Assembly (NCBI GenBank): GCA_009779925.1
Contig: WRAZ01000006.1
Location: 1-64,000 of the forward strand
DNA length: 64,000 nt
Direction: 5' to 3'
DNA from: Chitinivibrionia bacterium
Lineage (GTDB): Bacteria; Fibrobacterota; Chitinivibrionia; Chitinivibrionales; Chitinivibrionaceae
The notes under the pieces: generated by a model
Told to the model about the DNA's origin: nothing
Databases searched by the model: none
Seen by the model: only the letters and a program-made list of their open reading frames with translations
Position numbers and translations under genes: made by a program
Shown: piece after piece, positions 1 through 9,792 of the stretch
Layout of the letters: each line of letters begins with the position of its first letter
Numbering within the stretch: the first letter of the stretch is position 1

Positions 1-2
1 GC

Positions 3-803
3 AGAAGCAATTCGGCAACCGACGGCGATATGGATATGGCATACGCGCTCCTTTTAGCTTATAGACGATGGGGCGATCCGCAATATAAAAGCGACGCTGT
101 TGATATTATCGGCTCGATAAAAAGTTTGAACTTTCACAGAGCGCCCGGCAATCAACATCGAACAAATTTAGGCGACTGGCACGGCAGATGGGGGCAAGCG
201 ACATTGTCGGACAGAACAACTTCGCGACCATCGGACTGGATGCCCGGACATTTTAGAGCGTTTTACCGAGCAACGGGCGATAATTTTTGGTGGGCGGCGG
301 CAGATGAAGTTTATACGCTTTTGTCTCAAGTTTCCGACGGAAATACGGGACTTATGCCTGATTTTGTTATAGACAATCCCGCAAGAGTAGTAGCGGGTAC
401 GCACGAAGCGGCTGTTGCAGGCGAACACAATTATTACAATTATTCGTATAATTCTTGCCGAGTGCCTTGGCGACTTGCACTCGATTGGGCTCATAACGGA
501 ACGCCTGCTGCCCAAACGCAAATCAATCGAATAAGCGCTTGGTTGAGAGGCGCTACAAACGGCGATCCCGAAGACATACGGTCGATTTACAGATTAGACG
601 GAAATCCCGTTGATCCTGACCGAAGAGCGTCTATAGCATTTGTAGGACCTTTTACAGCCGGAATGATTGGCGACGTTGCAAACCAGCAATTTTTAAACAG
701 AACTTACGACCATCTTATAGAACGAGATACGAGAGGTTTTTACAACAATTCACTTAGACTTTTAAGTTTATTTTTAATCACAGGAAATTGGAGGGCTCCA
801 TAA
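3..803 (+). CDS. Glycoside hydrolase family 8 enzyme, 5' end outside window
   Basis: GH8 enzymes hydrolyse beta-1,4 glycans (cellulose, xylan, chitosan or lichenan). The reading frame is already open at base 3, so the true start lies upstream; the first ATG here, at 30, falls inside the catalytic domain. The GH8 signature is intact: ATDGDMDMAYALLLAYRRW fits A-[ST]-D-[AG]-D-x2-[IM]-A. The catalytic acid Glu region is upstream and not visible. The C-terminus ends ...LITGNWRAP, almost the same as the next gene's LITGNWWIP, so the two are tandem paralogues. The stop TAA overlaps the next ATG (TAATG) behind GGAGGG, indicating translational coupling. Family assignment is firm; substrate is unknown. 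Confidence 0.9.
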   Translation, partial: RSNSATDGDMDMAYALLLAYRRWGDPQYKSDAVDIIGSIKSLNFHRAPGNQHRTNLGDWHGRWGQATLSDRTTSRPSDWMPGHFRAFYRATGDNFWWAAADEVYTLLSQVSDGNTGLMPDFVIDNPARVVAGTHEAAVAGEHNYYNYSYNSCRVPWRLALDWAHNGTPAAQTQINRISAWLRGATNGDPEDIRSIYRLDGNPVDPDRRASIAFVGPFTAGMIGDVANQQFLNRTYDHLIERDTRGFYNNSLRLLSLFLITGNWRAP

Positions 804-2236
804 TGAAAAAAATCTATTTAGCGGCATTTTTAGCGGCAACGCTGTTTTTTCTCGGTTGCGTCGAGGATCCGTTGGTTCCCGTTGAAAGACCAAAACTTCC
901 GACGGATACAACGGCGTTAAAGCCTTTTCCGCAAGCAGGTCTGTTCTCTATAAACGGCATAAGACCGAACAGAACGCAAGAGTTAATGAATAGTGATGTT
1001 ATTGCCGTGTATCGCAGATACAGAGACAGATATTTGGGATCCGCGCAAGGAAGCAACGGTCAAATACTGCATTTTATAAACGCTACAGGAACAAGCGGGA
1101 CAGGAACTGTTACAATTTCGGAAGCACACGGATATGCAATGCTTATTTTTGCGTTAATGGCAGGTTCGGAAGGCTTTGGCGATGAAAAAGAAATTTTTGA
1201 TGGACTTAACAGATTAAGAAGAACAAATCCTTCGACTGCGGATAATCGCTTGATGTCTTGGACGGTATATGCCTCAGATTTAAGCACAAATACAGGCAGA
1301 AGCAATGCTGCTACCGACGGTTGCTTGGATATGGCTTATGCACTTCTTTTGGCTTATAGGCAATGGGGGGAGCAATCGTATTTGAATGACGCTCGAAATG
1401 TTATCAGAGGGCTTAGAGAATCGACAATGCACCTGAATAATGCTACACACAGAACCAAACTCGGCGACTGGCATAGCTGGGATTGGGGCAATCGTCAACC
1501 TTCTGCTACCGCTACTAATACAACTTCAAGAACTTCGGATTGGCGACCGTCGCATTTTAGAGCGTTTGCCGAAGTTGATGACGCAGGTTTTTGGCTTGCG
1601 GCGGCTGATACGGTTTATGCGCTTTTAGGGCAAGTGTCCCACCCGATAACAGGTCTTATGCCTGATTTTATTATAGGCGTTAATCTCGCAAGAGCGGTTA
1701 GCAACGAAAACCGTTTTAATTTTGGAGGACGGATACTTCCAGGCGATTCAATACCTGACCGTAATGATGCCGGAAATGAGAATTGGCCCTCTCATTTTGA
1801 AGCGTTGGTAAGTGGCGAACATAATTGGGGACGGTTCGCAATGAATGCTGCCAGAACTCCTTGGTTTATAGCAAAAGATTACTTACACCACGGAACGCCT
1901 GCTGCGAAAAATCAACTTTCTCGGATAACAAGTCATTTCGGAATAGGAGGTATGACCGCTTCAGGGTACACGCTAGAGGGCGATGTAATTACTACCGCTA
2001 TTTCTACTAGTTGCCAGCTCGATAGTTTTGTTCGTCCCGGTTGCGCAGGATACACTTCTTGGTCGCCGATATTTGCGGCACCATTTGCTTCAGCAGCGGC
2101 GGCAAGCGGCAATCAAAGTTTTGTGAGCAGTGCTTACAATGCTATCAGCGGCGTAAGCGTGGCAAATAATGAATATGCTATGGCGATTCAACTTTTGAAT
2201 ATGCTTCTCATAACAGGAAATTGGTGGATACCATAA
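803..2236 (+). CDS. Glycoside hydrolase family 8 lipoprotein with altered signature
   Basis: A 477-residue GH8 paralogue, probably cell-surface anchored. The start is the ATG at 803, which overlaps the previous stop; GGAGGG at 790-795 is correctly spaced. An upstream in-frame TTG at 788 is less likely. The N-terminus MKKIYLAAFLAATLFFLGC is a lipoprotein signal with Cys19. SEAHGYAML (Glu about residue 107) matches the catalytic-acid block. The second motif reads ATDGCLDMAYALLLAYRQW: the Asp two positions after the presumed active-site Asp is Cys, while the upstream paralogue keeps DGD. The enzyme may therefore be altered in binding or activity. Stop and next ATG overlap as TAATG. Confidence 0.9.
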   Translation: MKKIYLAAFLAATLFFLGCVEDPLVPVERPKLPTDTTALKPFPQAGLFSINGIRPNRTQELMNSDVIAVYRRYRDRYLGSAQGSNGQILHFINATGTSGTGTVTISEAHGYAMLIFALMAGSEGFGDEKEIFDGLNRLRRTNPSTADNRLMSWTVYASDLSTNTGRSNAATDGCLDMAYALLLAYRQWGEQSYLNDARNVIRGLRESTMHLNNATHRTKLGDWHSWDWGNRQPSATATNTTSRTSDWRPSHFRAFAEVDDAGFWLAAADTVYALLGQVSHPITGLMPDFIIGVNLARAVSNENRFNFGGRILPGDSIPDRNDAGNENWPSHFEALVSGEHNWGRFAMNAARTPWFIAKDYLHHGTPAAKNQLSRITSHFGIGGMTASGYTLEGDVITTAISTSCQLDSFVRPGCAGYTSWSPIFAAPFASAAAASGNQSFVSSAYNAISGVSVANNEYAMAIQLLNMLLITGNWWIP

Positions 2237-3267
2237 TGGCAAAAATTAGTGTTTTAGCGACGTTTTTTGTAGTCAGCGTTTGCTTTGCCCGTACGGTTAT
2301 CGACGGGGAAGTAATAACTACAAATACTTGGTGGAGAGCGGAAAATAGTCCGTATATTCTTACCAACGACGTTGTTGTAGCGCCTCAAGCGCGCCTTGTA
2401 ATTGAGGCTGGCGTAGAAGTCTTGATAGAACGTCCCATAAGAATTCCCGAAGGCATAGAGCAGTTGGACAACCTTGACTCGCAAACCGTGTCAATAAAAG
2501 TTTTTGGAGCTTTACACGCGCTTGGAACACCGACGCGTCCCATTGTTTTCAGAGGGCTGAACGTTGAAGAGGGAAATCAATTTACGCATTGGTACGGAAT
2601 AGTAATAAGGTCGGCAAGAACGCAGGATATGGTTATCGGATACGCGACAATTTCTTCGGCGGCGCACGGAATTCGTGTTATCGGCGGACAGCCGCTTATC
2701 AGAAACGTTCTTTTTACGTTTAACAATATCGGCGTTCGCGTAGAAGACCGTTCCACTGCTCGTATAGCGCACAGCGTTTTCTCCCAAAATTTTTTGACGG
2801 GAATTCGAGTTTACAATTCCAATCCGCTTATCTACAATTCCATTTTGGTAAACAATAATATGACAGGACTTTGGGGCGACAGCCACGCCCGAATTGATTT
2901 CAGGCACAATTTGCTTTTCGATAACGGGCGGGATTTTTCTTTGACTGACCCCTTGTTCGGCAGAAACGACAGAGTAAATTCAAACGGCGATTCCACTGAT
3001 TTTAAGGGAAATATGGTTATGGAGCCGATATTTCTTGGGTCGTTTGCCGAAGCGGCAGTAAGAAAAGAGGGCAGAAGAGCCGAAAGAAGAGCCGCCTCCT
3101 ACAATATTATGGAAAGCATTAGCGCGGACGACGTACGCAGACGTTTCTTTTTGTCGCCGTTTTCGCCTGCAATCGATGCAGGGGTGAGCGACAGAGTGTT
3201 TCGTGAAATCGACGGAAGTCTTCCCGATTTGGGAATTTGGGGCGGTCCCGAAACCCTTCGTTTTTAA
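2236..3267 (+). CDS. Secreted right-handed beta-helix protein
   Basis: A 343-residue exported protein. The ATG at 2236 overlaps the GH8 stop, so it is translationally coupled to it. The signal peptide is MAKISVLATFFVVSVCFA. From about residue 35 there is a leader resembling those of parallel beta-helix proteins (NDVVVAPQARLVIEAGVEV), then short hydrophobic rungs (GIRVIGGQPLIRNVLF, GVRVEDRSTARIAHSVF, GIRVYNSNPLIYNSIL) of about 23 residues each. The end SPAIDAGV..R..DGSLPDLGIWGG is typical of beta-helix proteins with a closing Asp-Gly block. Such folds include pectate lyases and alginate epimerases as well as non-enzymatic adhesins. Linkage to two GH8 genes suggests polysaccharide binding or processing; no catalytic residues were recognised. 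Confidence 0.75.
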   Translation: MAKISVLATFFVVSVCFARTVIDGEVITTNTWWRAENSPYILTNDVVVAPQARLVIEAGVEVLIERPIRIPEGIEQLDNLDSQTVSIKVFGALHALGTPTRPIVFRGLNVEEGNQFTHWYGIVIRSARTQDMVIGYATISSAAHGIRVIGGQPLIRNVLFTFNNIGVRVEDRSTARIAHSVFSQNFLTGIRVYNSNPLIYNSILVNNNMTGLWGDSHARIDFRHNLLFDNGRDFSLTDPLFGRNDRVNSNGDSTDFKGNMVMEPIFLGSFAEAAVRKEGRRAERRAASYNIMESISADDVRRRFFLSPFSPAIDAGVSDRVFREIDGSLPDLGIWGGPETLRF

Positions 3268-3275
3268 GGAGCATT

Positions 3276-4514
3276 ATGAAATTCGACGAATATAAAATCT
3301 CTGATGAAATTAAGAGAAATCTCGAAAACTCGGGATTTAAAAAACCAACCGATATTCAATACAAATGTATTCCGTCGATTTTGGCGGGCGAGGATGTTTT
3401 GGCGGTTGCGCAAACCGGCACCGGGAAAACCGCGGCGTTCGCAATTCCTTTGATAGACCTTATCGACAGACACAAAAAAAACAAACGTTCCGATGGAATA
3501 AAATGTATTGTAATGTGCCCTACAAGGGAGCTTGCGAAGCAGACGGGAAGCGTTTTTTCAAAACTTGCAAAGCATACCAACCTTGTCAGTTTCGCCCTTT
3601 ACGGCGGCGTTGAGCAAGAGAAACAAGCGGCAAAACTCCAAAAAGGAATAGATGTGCTGATTGCCACTCCGGGGAGAATGTTCGACCTTATTTCGCAGGG
3701 AATAATCGACGTTTTGGCAGTGCGATATTTCGTTTTGGACGAAGCGGACAAGATGCTGAAACTGGGTTTTTATGACGATTTGGAATATATAAAAAAAATG
3801 CTGAAACAGCGGCATCAAACAATGTTCTTTTCGGCGACAATCGATGACGAAATAAAAAAATTGGCATACTCGCAAGTGAAAGGCGACGCAATACGAATAC
3901 AAGTTTCGCCCAAAGACCCTGTTTCAAAAAACGTAAAACACGGCGTTTTATTTGTGAAACAGGAAGAAAAAAGATTTTATCTGCTTGACTTTATTGTGGA
4001 AAATTCGTCTGCAAAAATCATCTGTTTTGCGCGAACAAAACTGAGAGTGGAACGCGTACAAAAATTCTTGGAGAAAAACAATGTTGCCTGCACAATTTTT
4101 CACAGCGGGCTTGCACAAACCGAACGGGAGAAAAATCTCGAAGATTTTCGCGAAAATCGCTTTAAAATACTTATAGCAACAGATATTTCAGCGCGAGGAA
4201 TTGATATTCCCAACGTCAGCAATGTAATAAATTATGACTTGCCCGAAGTTGCCGAAAATTACGTCCATCGAATTGGTCGCACGGGTCGCGGGGACAAAAG
4301 GGGAGAGGCGATTTCCTTTTGCTGTGAAGAAGAAGAGACTTTGCTTAAAGATATAGAAAATTATACGGGCTATGAAATAAACAGGGTTTCGGTAAACGAA
4401 GAAACAAGACAAAAAGCGGAAATTTGCGCGTTGAACGATAACAAAACTCTGCAACAAATGATTTTATCGGAAGAGGCGACTGCCGCCGCAATAAGGAAGA
4501 AACGTCGTAAATAA
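3276..4514 (+). CDS. DEAD-box ATP-dependent RNA helicase
   Basis: A 412-residue RhlE/CsdA-type helicase that unwinds structured RNA in the cytoplasm. All core motifs are visible: Q motif FKKPTDIQ, Walker A AQTGTGKT (about 45-52), PTRELAKQ, TPGR, DEAD (about 155-158), SAT, HSGL, ATDISARGIDIPNV and HRIGRTGR. The tail after the core is short and basic (ending IRKKRRK), without the long C-terminal RNA-binding extension of CsdA. The start at 3276 is favoured over an in-frame TTG at 3237 because AAGGAG (3266-3271) sits 4 bases upstream and the signature begins normally from here. It follows the beta-helix gene by 8 bases, probably in the same transcript. The exact RNA target is unknown. Confidence 0.93.
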   Translation: MKFDEYKISDEIKRNLENSGFKKPTDIQYKCIPSILAGEDVLAVAQTGTGKTAAFAIPLIDLIDRHKKNKRSDGIKCIVMCPTRELAKQTGSVFSKLAKHTNLVSFALYGGVEQEKQAAKLQKGIDVLIATPGRMFDLISQGIIDVLAVRYFVLDEADKMLKLGFYDDLEYIKKMLKQRHQTMFFSATIDDEIKKLAYSQVKGDAIRIQVSPKDPVSKNVKHGVLFVKQEEKRFYLLDFIVENSSAKIICFARTKLRVERVQKFLEKNNVACTIFHSGLAQTEREKNLEDFRENRFKILIATDISARGIDIPNVSNVINYDLPEVAENYVHRIGRTGRGDKRGEAISFCCEEEETLLKDIENYTGYEINRVSVNEETRQKAEICALNDNKTLQQMILSEEATAAAIRKKRRK

Positions 4515-4515
4515 C

Positions 4516-4605
4516 TGTAGGGGCGTATTGCATACGCCCTGTAAAAACAACACGTAAATGATAAAACGGTTGCAAATAATTGGGCGTATGCAATACGCCC
4601 CTACA
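4516..4605. repeat. Inverted repeat pair of the TGTAGGGGCG family
   Basis: Two 24-base arms, 4516-4539 (TGTAGGGGCGTATTGCATAC...) and its reverse complement at 4582-4605, are separated by 42 bases. Each arm can itself fold through GGGCGTAT/ATACGCCC. It lies between the convergent ends of the helicase gene and the 4601-6085 gene, and supplies the TAG stop of the latter. A second copy lies at 7216-7278, so this is a dispersed element. It probably also acts as a bidirectional terminator. Confidence 0.8.
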
Positions 4606-6085
4606 CTAAAATATACTCTTGCTTTATATGAAATTGCGGGTTTTTATTAAATTTGCAGGGAATGTCGTCTTCATCCTCGTCTTCTTCGAGTGGGAGGGTA
4701 TTTTTTTCGGCAATTTTTCGCAAGTCAAAGCCGATTTTTCCGAGCGTTTCAAAAACCGAATTCTCCTCACCCTCTTTTACTTTGAAAAATGTATATCCAT
4801 CTATCGGTGATAATTTTTCTTTAAGTTGCTCGTGGCTTGCAATGACCGCCGCAACATCATTTCTGAATGCAATATAAGGCAAATCCGCAAAAGCTCGGTT
4901 GAAAGAATGTATCCATTCCTGAATGGTCGTTAAAAGCGATTGCGGGACTTTCCATTCCTGCAAAATTTCTGTTATTTCACGCTCTTCAATACCGTTTACC
5001 AATGCTTTTTCAAGTCGTTGCTTGTCAATTTTTCCGCGATATATGACATCAACCGAGCAGATTTTGGTAGAATACAAAATTTTGCTCAAGTGTTTAGGAT
5101 TTACGCCTATAGGAATATAAACGTTGAAATCAGGCAAAATATGTCCATTTTCAAACGATGTGAAATCACTTGTTTTTATTTGGAAAACTCGTACGTTTTT
5201 GCTTTGTTTTTCGTCGTTGCTTGCTAATTCAATAAGACCGCACCAATGGAAAAATTTCAGCGAAAAATCAATTGTTTTGGCAATTTCGCCCATTTCCGTA
5301 ATATCAAGCTTTATTTGTCCTTCGTTTTTGCCGACAAGCGAGCGCAAAAATTGAAAATCTATACATTTTGAGAAATTTGCAATGATTTTCGGCAAATCTT
5401 TATTTGTTTCTTCTATAGCTCTGTTCAACAATTGCTCTGCGCTTGAAAGAAGTGTCAGTTTTGAGTCGGTATCGCTGAATTTTGCGCCCAATGACTTTGA
5501 CAAAACCAAAACAAAATCCAAAATTTTATCTAGTTCTTCGTGTGTTGTCAGTAATTTTCCTATTCCGCACCGCTCTTTCAGTAATTCCGTCCATCTTTGA
5601 GAGTAGGTTTTGTCTGTGCAAATTTTGCTTTCCGAGTTTTGAAACATATCCAGAATTATAGCAAAATCGCTTAAAAGCGTCGAAGAAAAATACAAAGGGC
5701 GGCTTAATTCTTCGCAAACGCTTAAATTTTGAGCGAAATATCGGGCTATAAGCGGCGATAAGTCGGGAAATCCAAAGAGGGTATCGGAGTTTTCGTCTAT
5801 GCCTTCAAAAGCCAAAAATGTTTTCAAAACTTTGGTTTTTAAGGATTGCGATGAGATTTTTTTTCCAAAGTCGCCGCAAATATAAACTTGAAAAATCTCT
5901 GCTCTTTCGTTCGCTGAAACGCTTTGTAAAGTCTGTTCGATGTAATTTTCTTCGCAGAATTTTTTCGTGATTTTTTCGTAAACGCCGTTCGTTAAAATTT
6001 TGGATGAGCCTATGTCGCTCAAATATTCTAAAACCATATTTGAAGGTAGTTGTCTGACATAATTTGAGAAATTTATGCGCTTCAT
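4601..6085 (-). CDS. Helicase_C_3 (XPB/Ssl2-like accessory domain) protein
   Basis: A long protein (494 residues from the ATG at 6085; 502 from an ATG at 6109) with no helicase ATPase motifs. The segment from HILPDFNVYIPIGVNPKHLS to IQEWIHSFNRAF (about residues 325-415) has the layout of the Helicase_C_3 domain: an 'N-F-x-hydrophobic-P' strand, '..SVD..YR..' and an 'EI..L.....P...L...I..W' helix pair. This domain is found beside XPB-like helicases and in stand-alone bacterial proteins. Acidic tail EEDEDEDD near the C-terminus. The 6085 start is preferred because the region around 6109 contains the promoter-like motif AAATAGTATTTT, which would give a leaderless mRNA. Function unknown; family assignment is by pattern only. 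Confidence 0.55.
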   Translation of the reverse strand: MKRINFSNYVRQLPSNMVLEYLSDIGSSKILTNGVYEKITKKFCEENYIEQTLQSVSANERAEIFQVYICGDFGKKISSQSLKTKVLKTFLAFEGIDENSDTLFGFPDLSPLIARYFAQNLSVCEELSRPLYFSSTLLSDFAIILDMFQNSESKICTDKTYSQRWTELLKERCGIGKLLTTHEELDKILDFVLVLSKSLGAKFSDTDSKLTLLSSAEQLLNRAIEETNKDLPKIIANFSKCIDFQFLRSLVGKNEGQIKLDITEMGEIAKTIDFSLKFFHWCGLIELASNDEKQSKNVRVFQIKTSDFTSFENGHILPDFNVYIPIGVNPKHLSKILYSTKICSVDVIYRGKIDKQRLEKALVNGIEEREITEILQEWKVPQSLLTTIQEWIHSFNRAFADLPYIAFRNDVAAVIASHEQLKEKLSPIDGYTFFKVKEGEENSVFETLGKIGFDLRKIAEKNTLPLEEDEDEDDIPCKFNKNPQFHIKQEYILV

Positions 6086-6092
6086 AAGACCC

Positions 6093-6104
6093 AAAATACT
6101 ATTT
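6093..6104 (-). promoter_or_regulatory. Extended -10 promoter, predicted leaderless
   Basis: On the minus strand this reads AAATAGTATTTT. The TATTTT hexamer lies at -13 to -8 relative to the ATG at 6085, the position expected if transcription starts at the start codon itself. No Shine-Dalgarno sequence precedes either candidate ATG. The motif would fall inside the coding sequence if the 6109 start were used. Confidence 0.5.
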
Positions 6105-6204
6105 TTCATAGAGCAAATGCAAGGTTTTTTGTTTTTGTCTTCCTATAAATGTTTGGCATTTATTATTTTGTTGGCGAAAAGTTTTCAAATTAAGGAGTGA
6201 AAAT

Positions 6205-7038
6205 ATGCAGAAGTATTTGATTATCGCAATGGCGCTTTCGTTTGTGGCGACGAGTTTCGCCGAATTATATTCCCCGGACGCTTGGTCCTCTTTCAGACGA
6301 GATACCCTTGAATTCAGCGTGGGAGTAAATGATGCAGATTCGGGTAAAATAGTGAATTACGAATTACAGCATAGGGATGAAAACGGCAGAATGACTGTGC
6401 TTTCAACTCAATCGCGCAGAGCGAACGAGGCTGAATGGACATTGATGTTTTCGGGAATAAGAAGAGAGACTGTTGGGCAAAGCGCTTTGTGGGTGCAGGA
6501 GAAAATCGGCGGCAACACACGAGTTTACGGACCTTACGGGCTTATAAGAACACCGCTTTTGGAAACCGCCGACACAATTTCTCTCTTTAACGATGACGTA
6601 AATAATTTTCCGCTCGGCGCCGACGACATATATAGGTTTGCATACAACAGAAACGGTCTTTTTGTCGGAATTAATACTTCGAGAGGCGATTTAACCGTGT
6701 CGCTCGACCCTGCAAACAGTAAAACCGCATTTTTGGCTTTTGCAAATCGCATAGTAAGATACAACGCCGAGCAACAAACCTTAGAGTTTTTGTTTCCCGA
6801 AAGAAGCATAGAGCAAAGAACTATGGCAATTCAATACAGAGTTCGCGATTGGGAAGGCGATATGAGAGTGCACAGCATTGCAAACGGAAAACTCGTATTT
6901 ATACCTTGGCACGACTTGGGTATGCTGTTTGAAGCGGGCAGACGTTTCGGATTTATGGTGCACGGAACAGGATTTGCGTATCCTGCAAAAGCGTCGCGCC
7001 ACGCACCTGCAACGTGGGGAAATTTGATTTTGCAATAA
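6205..7038 (+). CDS. Secreted protein of unknown function
   Basis: A 277-residue exported protein with signal peptide MQKYLIIAMALSFVATSFA and a good ribosome site (AAGGAG). No family is recognised with confidence. The first half (about 25-105) looks like a beta-sandwich (FSVGVNDADSGKIVNYELQH). The second half (about 125-277) has a layout seen in CBM9/DOMON-like carbohydrate- or ligand-binding domains: alternating strands and a terminal FGFMVHGTGFAYP...HAPATWGNLIL block. A promoter-like TTTATTATTTTG occurs at about 6156-6167. It is monocistronic, with tRNA-His downstream. Carbohydrate binding is a guess from context with the GH8 genes. Confidence 0.6.
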   Translation: MQKYLIIAMALSFVATSFAELYSPDAWSSFRRDTLEFSVGVNDADSGKIVNYELQHRDENGRMTVLSTQSRRANEAEWTLMFSGIRRETVGQSALWVQEKIGGNTRVYGPYGLIRTPLLETADTISLFNDDVNNFPLGADDIYRFAYNRNGLFVGINTSRGDLTVSLDPANSKTAFLAFANRIVRYNAEQQTLEFLFPERSIEQRTMAIQYRVRDWEGDMRVHSIANGKLVFIPWHDLGMLFEAGRRFGFMVHGTGFAYPAKASRHAPATWGNLILQ

Positions 7039-7043
7039 ACCTC

Positions 7044-7073
7044 TTGACAAAGGTGCTTGCGAAAAACTATTTT
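7044..7073 (+). promoter_or_regulatory. Sigma-70 promoter of tRNA-His
   Basis: TTGACA at 7044-7049 and TATTTT at 7068-7073, separated by 18 bases, lie 16 bases before the tRNA. The perfect -35 box identifies TATTTT as the -10 hexamer in this genome, which supports reading the recurrent AAATAGTATTTT motif elsewhere as a promoter. Confidence 0.75.
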
Positions 7074-7089
7074 AGCGATAGAATTTGAC

Positions 7090-7166
7090 GGTGAGTGTAG
7101 TTCAATGGTTAGAGCACCAGATTGTGATTCTGGTAGTTGCGGGTTCGAGTCCCGTCATTCACCCCA
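7090..7166 (+). tRNA. tRNA-His (GTG)
   Basis: A complete cloverleaf. The acceptor stem GTGAGTG/CATTCAC carries the extra G(-1) at 7090 opposite discriminator C73 (7163), the histidine identity pair, and CCA is encoded at 7164-7166. The anticodon stem CCAGA/TCTGG encloses loop TTGTGAT with anticodon GTG at 7124-7126. The T arm GGGTTCGAGTCCC is canonical. It decodes CAC and CAT. Confidence 0.97.
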
Positions 7167-7173
7167 TAAAACG

Positions 7174-7200
7174 TAAGGGCAGGTTTTAAACCTGCCCTTA
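7174..7200 (+). terminator. Palindromic repeat/terminator after tRNA-His
   Basis: TAAGGGCAGG and CCTGCCCTTA form a perfect 10-bp stem with a 7-base loop, followed by TTTGTTTTGT. A nearly identical copy lies at 23261-23287, so this is both a terminator and a member of a dispersed palindrome family. Confidence 0.8.
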
Positions 7201-7215
7201 TTTGTTTTGTATATA

Positions 7216-7278
7216 TGTAGGGGCGTATTGCATGCCCAAACCGCCGACAGAAATCGGGCGTATGCAATACGCCCCTAC
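7216..7278. repeat. Second TGTAGGGGCG inverted repeat
   Basis: Left arm TGTAGGGGCGTATTGCATGC (7216-7235, extending to 7237) and right arm ending CAATACGCCCCTAC (7256-7278) match the element at 4516-4605, with an 18-base spacer instead of 42. It lies just past the ligA stop and may terminate ligA transcription. Confidence 0.75.
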
Positions 7279-7281
7279 GGG

Positions 7282-9677
<2,396 letters not shown>

Positions 9678-9700
9678 TATTTCTCCTTAAAATCATACAA

Positions 9701-9714
9701 AAATACTATTTGGC
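9701..9714 (-). promoter_or_regulatory. Extended -10 promoter for rseC-like gene and ligA
   Basis: Minus-strand GCCAAATAGTATTT lies about 25 bases before the ATG at 9677. It is one of the clearest examples of the recurrent motif. Confidence 0.5.
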
Positions 9715-9740
9715 GACAGGGCACCTATCATTTTCAAATA

Positions 9741-9770
9741 AAAAGAGCGAATATTTCTATCCGCCCTTTT
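9741..9770 (-). terminator. Terminator of the 9.8-17 kb minus-strand cluster
   Basis: An imperfect hairpin, AAAAGGGCGGATA...TATTCGCTCTTTT on the minus strand, is flanked by T and A runs. It begins 22 bases past the stop at 9793 and could act in both directions. Confidence 0.6.
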
Positions 9771-9792
9771 TATTATTTAACTTTCAATTTTC

